Positions 29,008 through 37,196 are shown, counted from the first letter of the stretch. The stretch is 64,000 nucleotides of DNA from Actinopolyspora lacussalsi (GCA_030803735.1 JAURUC010000001.1:3427501-3491500), one strand, 5' to 3'. Notes: generated by a model from the letters alone, not told the origin. Program-made: numbers and translations.

Positions 29008-29028
29008 CGGGCCACACGCGGGCCATTA
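29008..29028. repeat. 21-bp repeat, copy 1 (putative integrase arm site)
   Basis: CGGGCCACACGCGGGCCA plus TTA. The same 21 bases recur at 42102-42122 (identical) and 49190-49210 (one mismatch), always near an att copy or its decayed remains. Confidence 0.8.
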
Positions 29029-29155
29029 GCCGTCAGCGTCGTCGTCCGGCGAACCGGTGTAGCGGTACCGCTCGACCATCCCGCTGACGCGATCGGCGAT
29101 CTGCCGGTCCGCCTCGCTCGTGGCCCGCTGGTAGATCAGCGCCGCCCGCATGTCG
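29029..29155 (-). pseudogene. Duplicated 3' end of the integrase gene
   Basis: Positions 29050-29155 match 30185-30290, inside the intact integrase, with one mismatch in 106 bases. Read leftward, this piece encodes ATSEADRQIADRVSGMVERY, then continues RYTGSPDDDADG and a stop at the 21-bp repeat. This is probably the original C-terminus of the integrase. It has no start and is separated from the rest of the gene by a cargo gene. Confidence 0.85.
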
Positions 29156-29172
29156 CCCACCTTGCGATTCAG

Positions 29173-30060
29173 TCAGCCGATCATCATTGGAGGCTGATTT
29201 CCAGCAGCTACGATAAAAATTCGGGGAAGTATCCATTCCGTGATTTTTTGATGCCATCTATCAAGACAAACTTCTATGTCACCACCAAGAACCGTATCAT
29301 CCGCAAAAAACAATTTCATGCTGTGAAATACGCTAACTTTTGGACGCTGATCCATATCACCATAGTACGACAAGTAGCCAACAATGGATCCATCGAAAAA
29401 TTCACTACCACCTGGGATCCATTTAAAATTACCTTGAAAATCATCTCGCGAACTTGCATCACTCCATGAAACAGTTTCCGGAAACCATCCCAAAATCGGC
29501 AACCTGCGGTGCTTATCGATATTAGAAAGACGATTCAACCTGAATAGCTCATCTTTTTTTAGTTCATTTTCGTATGTTCGCGAAACTTGAGCTCCATAAC
29601 TCTCAGCCTCCTCAATCAACGAAAAGGGCTGCACAGAACGCAGCGCCAACTTTTCTTGAGGTCCATACATGTTTTTTCTTGGACTTTTAGCGAAAAATCT
29701 ATCGAAACTCTCCGGCTCTTCGCATATCGGAAACACAGCAGCCCTCTCCATGCTATTATCTAAAGTCCCCCCCTTATATTTGCGAGCCAACTCGTACGCC
29801 ACAGAATCAAGCGCGGAGCGCATGTTATGCACTGCATCACCTACAGCTGTTGCAAGCTCTGCAGGCACTGACTCCTTCAACCTAAGACGATAAGCAGATT
29901 CATTTTCATGCCTACCTTCTTCCTCCTCGATCCACCAGTATGAACCTGACTCCATATCATCAACCAACTTGCGAACCTCTTCAATGTGCCGCGACGCCCG
30001 GCGCATTTTTGCCCACCACGGAGAATCATTTGAATTCCAAGATTCATCTATCGCAACCAT
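29173..30060 (-). CDS. Cargo protein of unknown function inserted at the integrase 3' end
   Basis: A 295-residue soluble protein. Sampled lines give about 40-45% GC, far below the neighbours. The start is the ATG at 30060, 8 bases after AAAGGAG. Helical N-terminal half with the motif AVHNMRSALDSVAYEL near residue 90, and LSNIDKHRRLPILG near 190. I recall this pair of motifs in an uncharacterised, largely actinobacterial family, with no known role. No catalytic signature is evident. The spacing of His and Arg in the first motif vaguely recalls HEPN-like helical domains, but this is weak. Its place between duplicated integrase ends marks it as recent cargo, and defence is a reasonable guess. 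Confidence 0.75.
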   Translation of the reverse strand: MVAIDESWNSNDSPWWAKMRRASRHIEEVRKLVDDMESGSYWWIEEEEGRHENESAYRLRLKESVPAELATAVGDAVHNMRSALDSVAYELARKYKGGTLDNSMERAAVFPICEEPESFDRFFAKSPRKNMYGPQEKLALRSVQPFSLIEEAESYGAQVSRTYENELKKDELFRLNRLSNIDKHRRLPILGWFPETVSWSDASSRDDFQGNFKWIPGGSEFFDGSIVGYLSYYGDMDQRPKVSVFHSMKLFFADDTVLGGDIEVCLDRWHQKITEWILPRIFIVAAGNQPPMMIG

Positions 30061-30115
30061 AAACAAAACTCCTTTTGTCTTCACCCTAGAAACATCAGAT
30101 ATAATCTATCGCACA

Positions 30116-31318
30116 CTATTCACTGTAATACGAATCGTCGAAATACCCGTCACTGCAATCCTCCCCGCAAGAATCATACGAAGACGAACCGGTGTAGCGG
30201 TACCGCTCGACCATCCCGCTGACGCGATCGGCGATCTGCCGGTCCGCCTCGCTCGTGGCCCGCTGGTAGATCAACGCCGCCCGCATGTCGTCGTGCCCCA
30301 TGCGCGCCATCAGTTCCTTGGTCGAGGCACCCGAGCGAGCGGCGAAGTGGTTACCGGTGTGCCGGAGATCGTGGAAGTGCAGCCCCGGCACACCGAGCTT
30401 GTCCACTGTGGCTCGCCAGTTCACGAGCTGGTTGAAGTTGCCTCGCCGCAGCGCGGCCCCTCGCGGACCGGTGAACACCAGCGAGTCCGGGCTCTGCCCG
30501 ACGTAGGCCTCCAGGTGCCTCAGCACTTCCGCTCGGATCGCCTCCGGAACCGTCACGGTGCGAGCGCCCGCGCGGGACTTCGGAGGGCCGACCGTGAGCC
30601 CCTCGCCCCGCACCTCCGTGTGCGTCACCGACACCCGCACCCAACTGGCGTCCTCCGCGATGTCCTTGCGACGCAGCGCCGAGACCTCGCCCCACCGCAG
30701 CGTGCAGAACGCCGCCAGCAGCACCAGCGCCCGGAACCGGTCGTACGACATCCGGTTCGCCAGGTCGAAGACCTGCGCCACGGTGAGCACCGGCCTTTCG
30801 GCGGCGTTCTCCTGATCGGCGCCCCGAATGCGGCAGGGATTGCGCGAGAGGATCCGGTCCTCCTCGACCGCCGTGTTCAGCACCGACCGCAGCAGCCGGT
30901 ACGACTTGGCGACCATCGTTGCCGAAACTCCGTCCGAGAGCCGATCGGCCCGCCAGCTCCTGACCATCGCGGTTGAGAGCTTGCCCAGTTCGACGCCGCC
31001 CAGGTGCGGCGCCAGGTGCCGACGAAGCAACCACCGGTACAGCTCGCGGGTGCGCGGACGCAGATCAGCGCGTTCCTCGATCCACCGCGTCGCGTAGTCG
31101 TCCAGCGTGACCTTGGTCCGCTCCGGGCTCGTCCAGTCGCCGGAGAGCATCGTCGCTTCGGTGCGGGTCAACCACTGTTCGGCCTCGCGCTTGGTGCTGA
31201 ACGTGTGCGGGGCACTGCGCATCCGGCCGTCCGGGCCACGGTAACGAGCCTGCCACCGTCCCGATGGACGTTTGCGCACGTTGCCGAAGCCGCGCTTTCC
31301 ACTCCTGTTCGCCATCAC
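30116..31318 (-). CDS. int: Tyrosine site-specific integrase
   Basis: A 400-residue phage-type integrase. An AP2-like/SAM-like N-terminal part binds arm sites and the core (KVTLDDYATRWIEERADLRPRT). The catalytic domain has Arg in AFCTLRWGEVSAL, the HDLRHTG box, and GHDDMRAALIYQRAT with the tyrosine nucleophile. It integrates the element into tRNA-Gly. The last roughly 20 residues (SSYDSCGEDCSDGYFDD and on) come from the AT-rich insert and replace the older tail preserved at 29029-29155. All catalytic residues are upstream of the change. It overlaps xis by four bases. Confidence 0.93.
   Translation of the reverse strand: MMANRSGKRGFGNVRKRPSGRWQARYRGPDGRMRSAPHTFSTKREAEQWLTRTEATMLSGDWTSPERTKVTLDDYATRWIEERADLRPRTRELYRWLLRRHLAPHLGGVELGKLSTAMVRSWRADRLSDGVSATMVAKSYRLLRSVLNTAVEEDRILSRNPCRIRGADQENAAERPVLTVAQVFDLANRMSYDRFRALVLLAAFCTLRWGEVSALRRKDIAEDASWVRVSVTHTEVRGEGLTVGPPKSRAGARTVTVPEAIRAEVLRHLEAYVGQSPDSLVFTGPRGAALRRGNFNQLVNWRATVDKLGVPGLHFHDLRHTGNHFAARSGASTKELMARMGHDDMRAALIYQRATSEADRQIADRVSGMVERYRYTGSSSYDSCGEDCSDGYFDDSYYSE
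30185..30290. repeat. 106-bp direct repeat, partner of 29050-29155
   Basis: This segment of the intact integrase gene is duplicated 1.13 kb to the left with a single G/A difference. The two copies flank the 295-residue cargo gene. Confidence 0.9.
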
Positions 31319-31557
31319 GCTGCCCTCGCCACGGCACGCGCCACGGATTCGCCGCTGATCGGCTCAACCCGTCCTCGTCGCACGAATTCGTCCAAATCGG
31401 ACTTCGCGAACCGGACGTGACGACCGACCTTGTGGAACGGCACGCGCCGTTCGGAGACCAGCCGTCGCACGAACCGTTCGGAGGTGTTGAGGTGTTCGGC
31501 CGCTTCGGCGACGCTCAGGTAACCATCCATCCGACTGCTTCCTCTTCCGACGATCAC
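31315..31557 (-). CDS. xis: Excisionase-type helix-turn-helix protein
   Basis: An 80-residue MerR/excisionase-like protein. DGYLSVAEAAEHLNTSERFVRRLVSERRVPFHKVGRHVRFAKSDLDEFV is the classic excisionase DNA-binding winged-helix motif. It would bend DNA at the att sites and push the integrase toward excision. It overlaps the integrase start by four bases, and its own start overlaps the end of the initiator gene, so all three are coupled. This matches the repSA-xis-int order of pSAM2. Confidence 0.93.
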   Translation of the reverse strand: MIVGRGSSRMDGYLSVAEAAEHLNTSERFVRRLVSERRVPFHKVGRHVRFAKSDLDEFVRRGRVEPISGESVARAVARAA

Positions 31558-33314
31558 GCGGCCACCTCCATTGCCGAAGTTTCGTCACCGGGTGGTTCGA
31601 GATCGCCGTTGGCTGCGGCTTTGGCCTGCTCGTACTCGGCACGCCATCGCATCCGTTCGGACACCGCGTGCAGCAGCAGCGCGTCACGCGGCGGCATGTT
31701 GGAATCACCGGGTCGCAGGCTCTGCCACTGGTACCGGTCCGGCTCGTCGTCATCGGTGGTCTTGCGGATACCGAGGTGGGAGAGCATGGCGTGGACGAAT
31801 TCGCGCCGGTCGTGCCGGTGGTCGGCCAGCGATTTGCCGGACCACTTCCGGGAGACCAGCACGCGCCGCCCGGCGATGCCCAGCGTGCTGGGCTTGTGCG
31901 CCTTGCCCTTGCAGTGGCCCGGTGTGGCCGAGGAGCGCACGCCCTGCGGTTGGATGCCGTAGAGCAGCCACACCGCGCACCGAGGTGAGCACGGCGTGAC
32001 TTCCAGCTCGGCCAACAGCCGGTCGGCGTGGTCCCACTCGGCCGCGCTGTCCGGTTCGTGGCACTCGTCGACGGACTTGGTCAGGTACTTGGTCAGATAG
32101 CCGATCGCCTTGTCCGCCCGGTTCGACCCGGCCAGCACTCCTTGAACGTCGAGCTGCGGCCCGGCCTGCACCAGGTGCGCCGGTTCCTGCTCATCGTTCT
32201 CGTCGAGTTCGTCGAGCGCCTCGTCCCAAGTGGGCAGTGGCTCGCGGGTGTTCGGATCGACGAAGGCGTCCGCGTCGATGCTCCACACCGGCACCGATTC
32301 CCCGGAGTAGAGCAGCTCGTCGTGCGGTGGCCACCACACCTGGTGATAGGTAGCCGCGACCACTTGGCGCAGCGTCTCGCGGGGAATCGCACCGCGGATA
32401 GCCGCGTGCATGTGGGGTGCCCCGCGCTTCTGCGGCTCGACCGTGGCGAAGTACTGCACGTCCCAGCCGACGCAGCGCCGCAGGTTCTGCCAGAACCGGT
32501 CGACGAGCTTGGGGAAGTGAACGGCGTCCCGCGCCGCACGCCTGTAGTCGTAGTTCTCGGGATCGAGCGGGATGCCGAGACGAGGGTCGTCCTTGTGGTG
32601 CATCTCGCCGCACCCGCAGGTAACCACGCGGCCGTCGCGGACCTTGCGCGAGTGCACCGGCCCGTACGAATCCAGGGTGAGCGTGAGAAACATCGACGGG
32701 CGGTAGCGTCCCGCGTACACCGCACCCACCGTGTGTTCGCTGACCTTGTGCCGGGGCAGGTTCGGCATGTCCTGCCGCCTGCGCGTGGAGCGTTTCCGAG
32801 CGGGTTTGTTCTCCGGTGGTTCCAGCGGCGGCAGGCTGCCACGCATCCCCAGTTCGCGAAGCTCGCGGTCGATCTCGGCGACCTGTTCGGCGATCTCGTC
32901 GAGTACGTCCGGACGTCCCGTGCCGCGTGTCTCCTGGTAAACCGCGTGCAGCTCCGCCCGCTCGGACAGCAGCTCTTGCATCCGCTCCGAGGGCGGATCG
33001 GGCGTGAAGTCCGGCTCCTCGTCGAGGTGCCAGCCCTCGCGGCACTGGGCCATGCGCAGCTTCTTGGCCTTCTCGGCACACGGCGGGCACACCGTCGAAC
33101 GAGTCGCGCCGCAGGCCACGGGAACCACGTCGACCTTGCCGGTCCGCTTGTCCAGACGTTCCCGCGCGATCGGCTTGATGCACACCCCGTGCTGCTCCGC
33201 CGTGGCCTTGGCGACGTCGACCGCCTTCGGTCGCCGCATCCGCTCCGCCCGCGACTCGTGACCGCTCTGCGGCTCACCGTTCTCGGTGGTCGGCTGGTTC
33301 TGGTCGGTACTCAT
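31554..33314 (-). CDS. repSA: RepSA-like replication initiator
   Basis: A 586-residue rolling-circle initiator. MFLTLTLDSYG is motif 1, APHMHAAIRGAIPR is the HUH metal-binding motif, and KAIGYLTKYLTKSV carries the catalytic tyrosine region. CPPCAEK and other cysteines near residues 65-100 form a zinc-binding N-terminal part. Initiators of this family drive replication of the excised element and sometimes help transfer. It is coupled to xis downstream and to the small gene upstream by ATGA overlaps. Confidence 0.93.
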   Translation of the reverse strand: MSTDQNQPTTENGEPQSGHESRAERMRRPKAVDVAKATAEQHGVCIKPIARERLDKRTGKVDVVPVACGATRSTVCPPCAEKAKKLRMAQCREGWHLDEEPDFTPDPPSERMQELLSERAELHAVYQETRGTGRPDVLDEIAEQVAEIDRELRELGMRGSLPPLEPPENKPARKRSTRRRQDMPNLPRHKVSEHTVGAVYAGRYRPSMFLTLTLDSYGPVHSRKVRDGRVVTCGCGEMHHKDDPRLGIPLDPENYDYRRAARDAVHFPKLVDRFWQNLRRCVGWDVQYFATVEPQKRGAPHMHAAIRGAIPRETLRQVVAATYHQVWWPPHDELLYSGESVPVWSIDADAFVDPNTREPLPTWDEALDELDENDEQEPAHLVQAGPQLDVQGVLAGSNRADKAIGYLTKYLTKSVDECHEPDSAAEWDHADRLLAELEVTPCSPRCAVWLLYGIQPQGVRSSATPGHCKGKAHKPSTLGIAGRRVLVSRKWSGKSLADHRHDRREFVHAMLSHLGIRKTTDDDEPDRYQWQSLRPGDSNMPPRDALLLHAVSERMRWRAEYEQAKAAANGDLEPPGDETSAMEVAA

Positions 33315-33739
33315 CAGTGGATCACCCCCGATTCGGCGACGGCCCAGCTGCGCAGCACGGAAAGTGACAACGAGACGCGCTCCTCCGCGTCGAGCGGCCC
33401 TTGGTGCCGCGCCGTCAGCCAGGCCGGGGGACGCGTGTACAGCCGCACCGGAATTCCCGCTCCGGTCAGCCCGGCCACGCTCAGGTGCGCCTTACGGTCG
33501 ACCACCGGAACGAGTTCGACCACCGGACCGGTCAACGACTCCGCCCACCGGAGAAGCTCAGTAGTCAACGCGACGGGTTCAGCGTGGTGCGGTTGCATTT
33601 CCAGGACCGCGAACGAGCGATTCCACGTCAGCGAAGCGGGCTCGGGCAGCTCGTGACAGTCCACGTGTTCCAACAGGGCGGCCAGTCGTGCCGCCAGGCT
33701 CGGGTTCTCGGTCGTGTCCAGGACGCGCAGGGTCACCAC
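33314..33739 (-). CDS. Hypothetical protein of the integrative element
   Basis: A 141-residue acidic protein between the TraSA-like and RepSA-like genes. Its stop overlaps the repSA start (ATGA). It has no membrane segment or known motif. The sequence contains a leucine-rich N-terminal helix (AARLAALLEHVDCHELPE). Position suggests it has a role in the transfer-replication operon, but I do not recognise the family. Confidence 0.7.
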   Translation of the reverse strand: MVTLRVLDTTENPSLAARLAALLEHVDCHELPEPASLTWNRSFAVLEMQPHHAEPVALTTELLRWAESLTGPVVELVPVVDRKAHLSVAGLTGAGIPVRLYTRPPAWLTARHQGPLDAEERVSLSLSVLRSWAVAESGVIH

Positions 33740-33779
33740 GACAACCTCCGGGGTCAGTTGAGTTCGGGAAGAGGGAAGA

Positions 33780-35393
33780 TCAAGCGGCTCTGAGGCGCCG
33801 CTTCGACGGCTCGGACGAGGAGTCCGGCAGCGGCCCGGTCAGCGGACCGTTCGGGGCGCAGAACTCGGTCAGGGCACCCACGCCGTCATCGGGAACCCAT
33901 CCGGCCCGCACCCGCAGCGGACGCTTACGTCCCTCCCCGAGCACGTAGCCGGTGCCTTCCGCGCCGTCCTCGGGGACGCGGTCCGACAGCGCGCCTCGTT
34001 CCGCCGCGCCGTCACCGAGCACCATCTCCGTCTGCGACTCGGTCTGGGTACGCAGGCACACCCGCGTGGGGAACAGGTCCCGCATCGGCACGGTTTCCTT
34101 GGTCGGGTCCTGGACGAAGCCAAGGACCGAGAACGCCAAGCCACGTCCCTGGGTGAGCGCGTGCCCCAACAGCTGGGTGATCCTCTGTTGGCTCTGCTTG
34201 TCGCCGAGGTACTTCGTCAGCGCGCCCAGCTCGTCGACCAGCAGAAGCTCCAACGGCTCATCAGTGGTGGGCTCGACCTTGCGCGTGCTGCCGCGCACCC
34301 GCTGCTGACGGGCGTGCATGTCGGCGCTGTACTCCTCGACCAACGAGACCGCTTCGGCAGGAGTGGTCGCGTAGCGATGCAGCAGATCGCGACCGAACTC
34401 CATTTCCAGCACCTTGGGATCGATGCCGCGTACCCGCACCAAGCCGTCGCGGATCGCGGGAGCCAGGCCGCGCAGCAGCGACCACATCAGCGAGCCCTTG
34501 CCCGCGCCGGTGACGCCCGCAGTCAGCGTGTGCGAGCCCAGCACCGGCAGCAGCCAGGGCGAGCCGTACTCGGTCGATCCCACCGGCACGGCCGACAGAT
34601 CCACCGCGTCACCGGGGACGTCCGCCAGGACGGGGGCGGGAACCGTGTCGGCCAGCGGATCGCGTCGTTCGAAGTCCAGCGCCACGAATCCCGGATCCAG
34701 TTCCCGGACCACGCACCGCCGGGATCGTCTGGCAGCGGCCAGTGCTTCGGTTTGCCCGTCGAAGTCCTCGACCGTCTGCCCGACCGCGAGCTTGACCACT
34801 ACCTCGTCCCACGCCGGTCCCGAGCGCACCCGGTAGATCTCCGGGGAATCCAACGTCACCAAGGAGGCGGCACCGGCTCCCGTGCGCGAGCCCTCGTAGG
34901 CGACCTGAGCCTCATCCGGCTGGCGGACGCTCAACGCCAGGTTGCGCACCCACGTCGACCAACGCCACTGGTAGTAACCCCACCGCAGCCACCACGACCG
35001 CACGAACCGGCCACAGTAGACGTCGAACGACTCCGGTGCCCGGATCTGCCACACGATCGCCGTGCTCACCAGAACCACGGCCAACCCGCACAGCAGCAGC
35101 ACGCCCAGCCGGAATCCCCACAACGACAACCACGCCACCAGCAGCACGAGACCGGCCGTGCTGCGCCAGAACCGACCGGCGAGACCGAGCAGCCGAGCCA
35201 TCATCCTCAACAGCCAGAACACGCCCTTGCCCAGCGTGACCAGCACCGAGACCGCCTGACCGAGCGCGCTCAACGCCCGGCCGACCGCCCGCAGGAACCG
35301 AACCAGCAGGACGCCCGCCAGAACCGCGAGCAGACCGATCACGATCGCGGGTAACCACTCGACCACGCTGGACGCGGCCTGTTGCGCTTGCAT
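33780..35393 (-). CDS. TraSA/TraB-like FtsK-domain DNA translocase
   Basis: A 537-residue protein. Residues 15-120 hold three to four membrane helices. The FtsK/SpoIIIE ATPase domain follows, with Walker A GVTGAGKGS and Walker B LLLVDELGAL; FVQDPTKETVPMRDLFPTRVCLRT is typical of the actinomycete group. Such proteins form a hexameric pore and move double-stranded plasmid or AICE DNA between mycelia. The C-terminus (WVPDDGVGALTEF and on) would recognise clt repeats. It is the only transfer protein needed in these elements. Confidence 0.92.
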   Translation of the reverse strand: MQAQQAASSVVEWLPAIVIGLLAVLAGVLLVRFLRAVGRALSALGQAVSVLVTLGKGVFWLLRMMARLLGLAGRFWRSTAGLVLLVAWLSLWGFRLGVLLLCGLAVVLVSTAIVWQIRAPESFDVYCGRFVRSWWLRWGYYQWRWSTWVRNLALSVRQPDEAQVAYEGSRTGAGAASLVTLDSPEIYRVRSGPAWDEVVVKLAVGQTVEDFDGQTEALAAARRSRRCVVRELDPGFVALDFERRDPLADTVPAPVLADVPGDAVDLSAVPVGSTEYGSPWLLPVLGSHTLTAGVTGAGKGSLMWSLLRGLAPAIRDGLVRVRGIDPKVLEMEFGRDLLHRYATTPAEAVSLVEEYSADMHARQQRVRGSTRKVEPTTDEPLELLLVDELGALTKYLGDKQSQQRITQLLGHALTQGRGLAFSVLGFVQDPTKETVPMRDLFPTRVCLRTQTESQTEMVLGDGAAERGALSDRVPEDGAEGTGYVLGEGRKRPLRVRAGWVPDDGVGALTEFCAPNGPLTGPLPDSSSEPSKRRLRAA

Positions 35394-35589
35394 ATCCTGA
35401 ATACCTCCGAGACAGGGAGCCCCACGGGCCAGGAACCACGCGGTCGTCGGGAGATCGTTTGGCCGCGAAGCCCGACAGGTACACGCGCGGTCCTGGCCAC
35501 ACCGGGGAAATCGTCAGCTCTCGTCGAGAGCGGTAGTTCAGTCGAAGCTCACCCGAAGTGAGCGGTATCCGGGGACCACGTGATCGTGG
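35394..35589. other. Intergenic region before the TraSA-like gene
   Basis: This 196-base gap holds no convincing gene. It carries the upstream region of the TraSA-like gene. Confidence 0.4.
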
Positions 35590-35928
35590 TCAGTCCGTTC
35601 CGTTCGATTCACGAGGTTTTCCCTCGCCACGGGACTCGGACAGCAACATCGCCTGCCGCTCGCCAGCGGTTTTGCCTCCGAAGACGCCGATCGGGGCGTG
35701 CCGGGTCAACCGGTTCCGCTCCCAATCCAGTTGCTCGCTCAGGCATTCCGCCGTTACCGGGCACCTCGCGCAGATGCTCTTGGCACGTGCCGAGGTGTTC
35801 TTGCCGCCGTCGAACAGCGCCGGATCCTCGTCCCGGCACGCGGCTAGCTCGTGCCAGGCCGTGAACTCTCCGGTGGCCGTGTGAACGGATCCGAACGACG
35901 TCGCTGTGGCCGCTCTGCCCATCAGCAT
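35590..35928 (-). CDS. WhiB-family iron-sulfur regulator
   Basis: A 112-residue WhiB-like protein. The four cluster cysteines are Cys31, Cys53, Cys56 and Cys62 (CRDEDPALF...CARCPVTAEC). The turn after them reads GVFGG, in place of the usual GVWGG, followed by the basic region KTAGERQ. WhiB proteins bind a 4Fe-4S cluster and the sigma factor to regulate transcription. Its position in the element suggests it ties transfer or copy control to redox state. The ATG at 35928 or the in-frame one at 35922 could be used. Confidence 0.9.
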   Translation of the reverse strand: MLMGRAATATSFGSVHTATGEFTAWHELAACRDEDPALFDGGKNTSARAKSICARCPVTAECLSEQLDWERNRLTRHAPIGVFGGKTAGERQAMLLSESRGEGKPRESNGTD

Positions 35929-35939
35929 GTTCGATCACC

Positions 35940-36440
35940 TCACGCGGCGGGTTTCTCGTCGGCCGCCGGCTTCTCGCTCGCGGCGGTGGACTTGCCCGTG
36001 GCACCGGGCTTCTGAGCACCACTGGGAGCGGCTGCCTGGCGAGGTGCGGTTATGTCCCTGGCCCGCACCGTGTAGCCCAGGTACTTGAACTTGTCGCCCA
36101 TCACGCGCGGTTCGACGGTCATGCCCGTGAACTCCACCGGTCGAACGGACAGCCCGGGGACCACCTGCACCGACTCCGGCGGGACCGGCTGCACCTCGGA
36201 CAGCACGACCACCGTCACCGAGGCATCGCGTTCCTTCTCCGCGCTCGGGTCGGAAACCAGTACCTTCCACCGCAGCAGGCCCGTGTGCTCGTCCTTGCGC
36301 TGGTTGGCCTTCTTGCCCCGGGCCGCGTCCTCGTTCGAGACGAACTCCATGTCGGGAATGACCTCGCCCTGCATCAACGCGCCCTGCGGGAAAACCTGGT
36401 CGAACTCCACGTCGAAGCGAGTGCCGCGCTCGATCGTCAT
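35940..36440 (-). CDS. Hypothetical protein conserved in actinomycete integrative elements
   Basis: A 166-residue soluble protein with an excellent ribosome site (AGGAGAGG) 6 bases or so before the ATG at 36440. The N-terminal 120 residues are beta-rich (FDVEFDQVFPQGALMQGEV, LLRWKVLVSDPSAE). The last 40 are a disordered Ala/Lys/Glu/Pro tail. Similar proteins (SCO3933-like) are common in this type of element, and I recall no proven function. It lies divergently from the GntR gene, behind the repeated operator at 36493. Confidence 0.75.
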   Translation of the reverse strand: MTIERGTRFDVEFDQVFPQGALMQGEVIPDMEFVSNEDAARGKKANQRKDEHTGLLRWKVLVSDPSAEKERDASVTVVVLSEVQPVPPESVQVVPGLSVRPVEFTGMTVEPRVMGDKFKYLGYTVRARDITAPRQAAAPSGAQKPGATGKSTAASEKPAADEKPAA

Positions 36441-36492
36441 CGGTTGTTCCTCTCCTCGGTTCGGTGCTTGCCGCACCCTGTTTACACGTAAA

Positions 36493-36567
36493 GCTTAGCT
36501 AGCTGTGTCTATACAGTGCAACCAGATAAGTTACTCCATCCCAGTGACAGTTGGCTTAGCTAGCTGT
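36493..36567. promoter_or_regulatory. Divergent control region with two identical 14-bp boxes
   Basis: GCTTAGCTAGCTGT occurs at 36493-36506 and at 36554-36567, 61 bp apart in the same orientation. Each contains the palindrome AGCTAGCT. The right box lies between TTGGCT (36551-36556) and TAGAGT (36573-36578), a promoter that would start within a few bases of the gntR ATG (leaderless message). The boxes are the likely operators of this GntR protein. Confidence 0.65.
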
Positions 36568-36584
36568 TGCGATAGAGTCCAGGC

Positions 36585-36977
36585 ATGGGATTGGACCCGG
36601 CAGACACCCGACCCGCCTACCGACAGGTCGCCGACCAGCTGAGTCGGCGGATCGCCTCCGGCGAGCTCGCGCCGGGTGACCAGCTCCCATCCCTCTCCGC
36701 CCTGACCAGCGAGTACGGCATATCAGCGGTCACCGCACGCGCGGCGATCAAGGAGCTGAGCAACGCCGGTCTGGTGATCGTTCGGCAGGGGCAGGGAGCG
36801 TTCGTGCTCGAAGGCGCGGGTTCCAGGACCGAAGCCAGCGTCGACGAGCTGGCCGAGCTGATTCACCGGGTCAATGACGCCGTGGAAGACCTCAGTTCTC
36901 GTGTGCGGGCGCTTGAGGCCCGTCTTCCCGGCGATCAGCCGGAAGGCGACGCTCAAGCACGGCGACGCGATCGCTGA
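36585..36977 (+). CDS. GntR-family repressor (KorSA-like)
   Basis: A 130-residue protein. Residues 12-78 are a GntR winged helix (YRQVADQLSRRIASGELAPGDQLPSLSALTSEYGISAVTARAAIKELSNAGL). No effector domain follows. Instead residues 88-115 form a short coiled coil (DELAELIHRVNDAVEDLSSRV, ALEARLPGD). This matches the small KorSA-type repressors that silence transfer genes in pSAM2-like elements. The message is probably leaderless. The last 86 bases overlap, on the other strand, a 56-residue gene that encodes a similar coiled coil. Confidence 0.9.
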   Translation: MGLDPADTRPAYRQVADQLSRRIASGELAPGDQLPSLSALTSEYGISAVTARAAIKELSNAGLVIVRQGQGAFVLEGAGSRTEASVDELAELIHRVNDAVEDLSSRVRALEARLPGDQPEGDAQARRRDR

Positions 36978-37062
36978 GGTCGGTCACCCGGTCCAGGATC
37001 GTGCTCGCCAGTTGACGCAGTTCCGCCAGGTCGGAAGCGGCGGTCGTCCGTGCGTTTCCCAT
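36892..37062 (-). CDS. Small coiled-coil protein overlapping the gntR 3' end
   Basis: A 56-residue protein from an ATG at 37062, preceded at 5 bases by GGGAG. Residues 10-42 are a heptad-like helix (SDLAELRQLASTILDRV, then DLSDRVAVLERRLPAD). This closely resembles residues 88-118 of the GntR protein encoded on the opposite strand, including DLSxRV, LExRLPxD and a following QA. The shared DNA (about 36885-36985) is an imperfect inverted repeat, so both strands encode the same kind of helix. It is too short for most gene finders. It could dimerise with itself or with the GntR protein. Its reality rests on ribosome site and similarity. Confidence 0.6.
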   Translation of the reverse strand: MGNARTTAASDLAELRQLASTILDRVTDLSDRVAVLERRLPADRREDGPQAPAHEN

Positions 37063-37081
37063 GTTGCTCCCGTTCCTAGGT

Positions 37082-37119
37082 GGTCGGCGGGGCGGAACGG
37101 GGAAGCCGCCCCGCCGACC
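37082..37119 (-). terminator. Strong hairpin terminator
   Basis: GGTCGGCGGGGCGG (37082-37095) pairs perfectly with CCGCCCCGCCGACC (37106-37119) around a 10-base loop. It lies downstream of the leftward gene at 37197, and upstream of the small coiled-coil gene, separating the two units. Confidence 0.75.
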
Positions 37120-37196
37120 TTCGGCCAGTCCGGATCGCTTCGGGGCAGGACCGGCCGGGCCTTCAGGTGTGCATCAAGGGCGGTGAGCGGACCGAA

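Noticed and set aside
28701..29015. Open frame opposite tRNA-Gly with [20 protein letters not shown]
   Set aside because: This sequence is a well-known false protein produced by translating the antisense strand of tRNA genes. It overlaps the whole tRNA.
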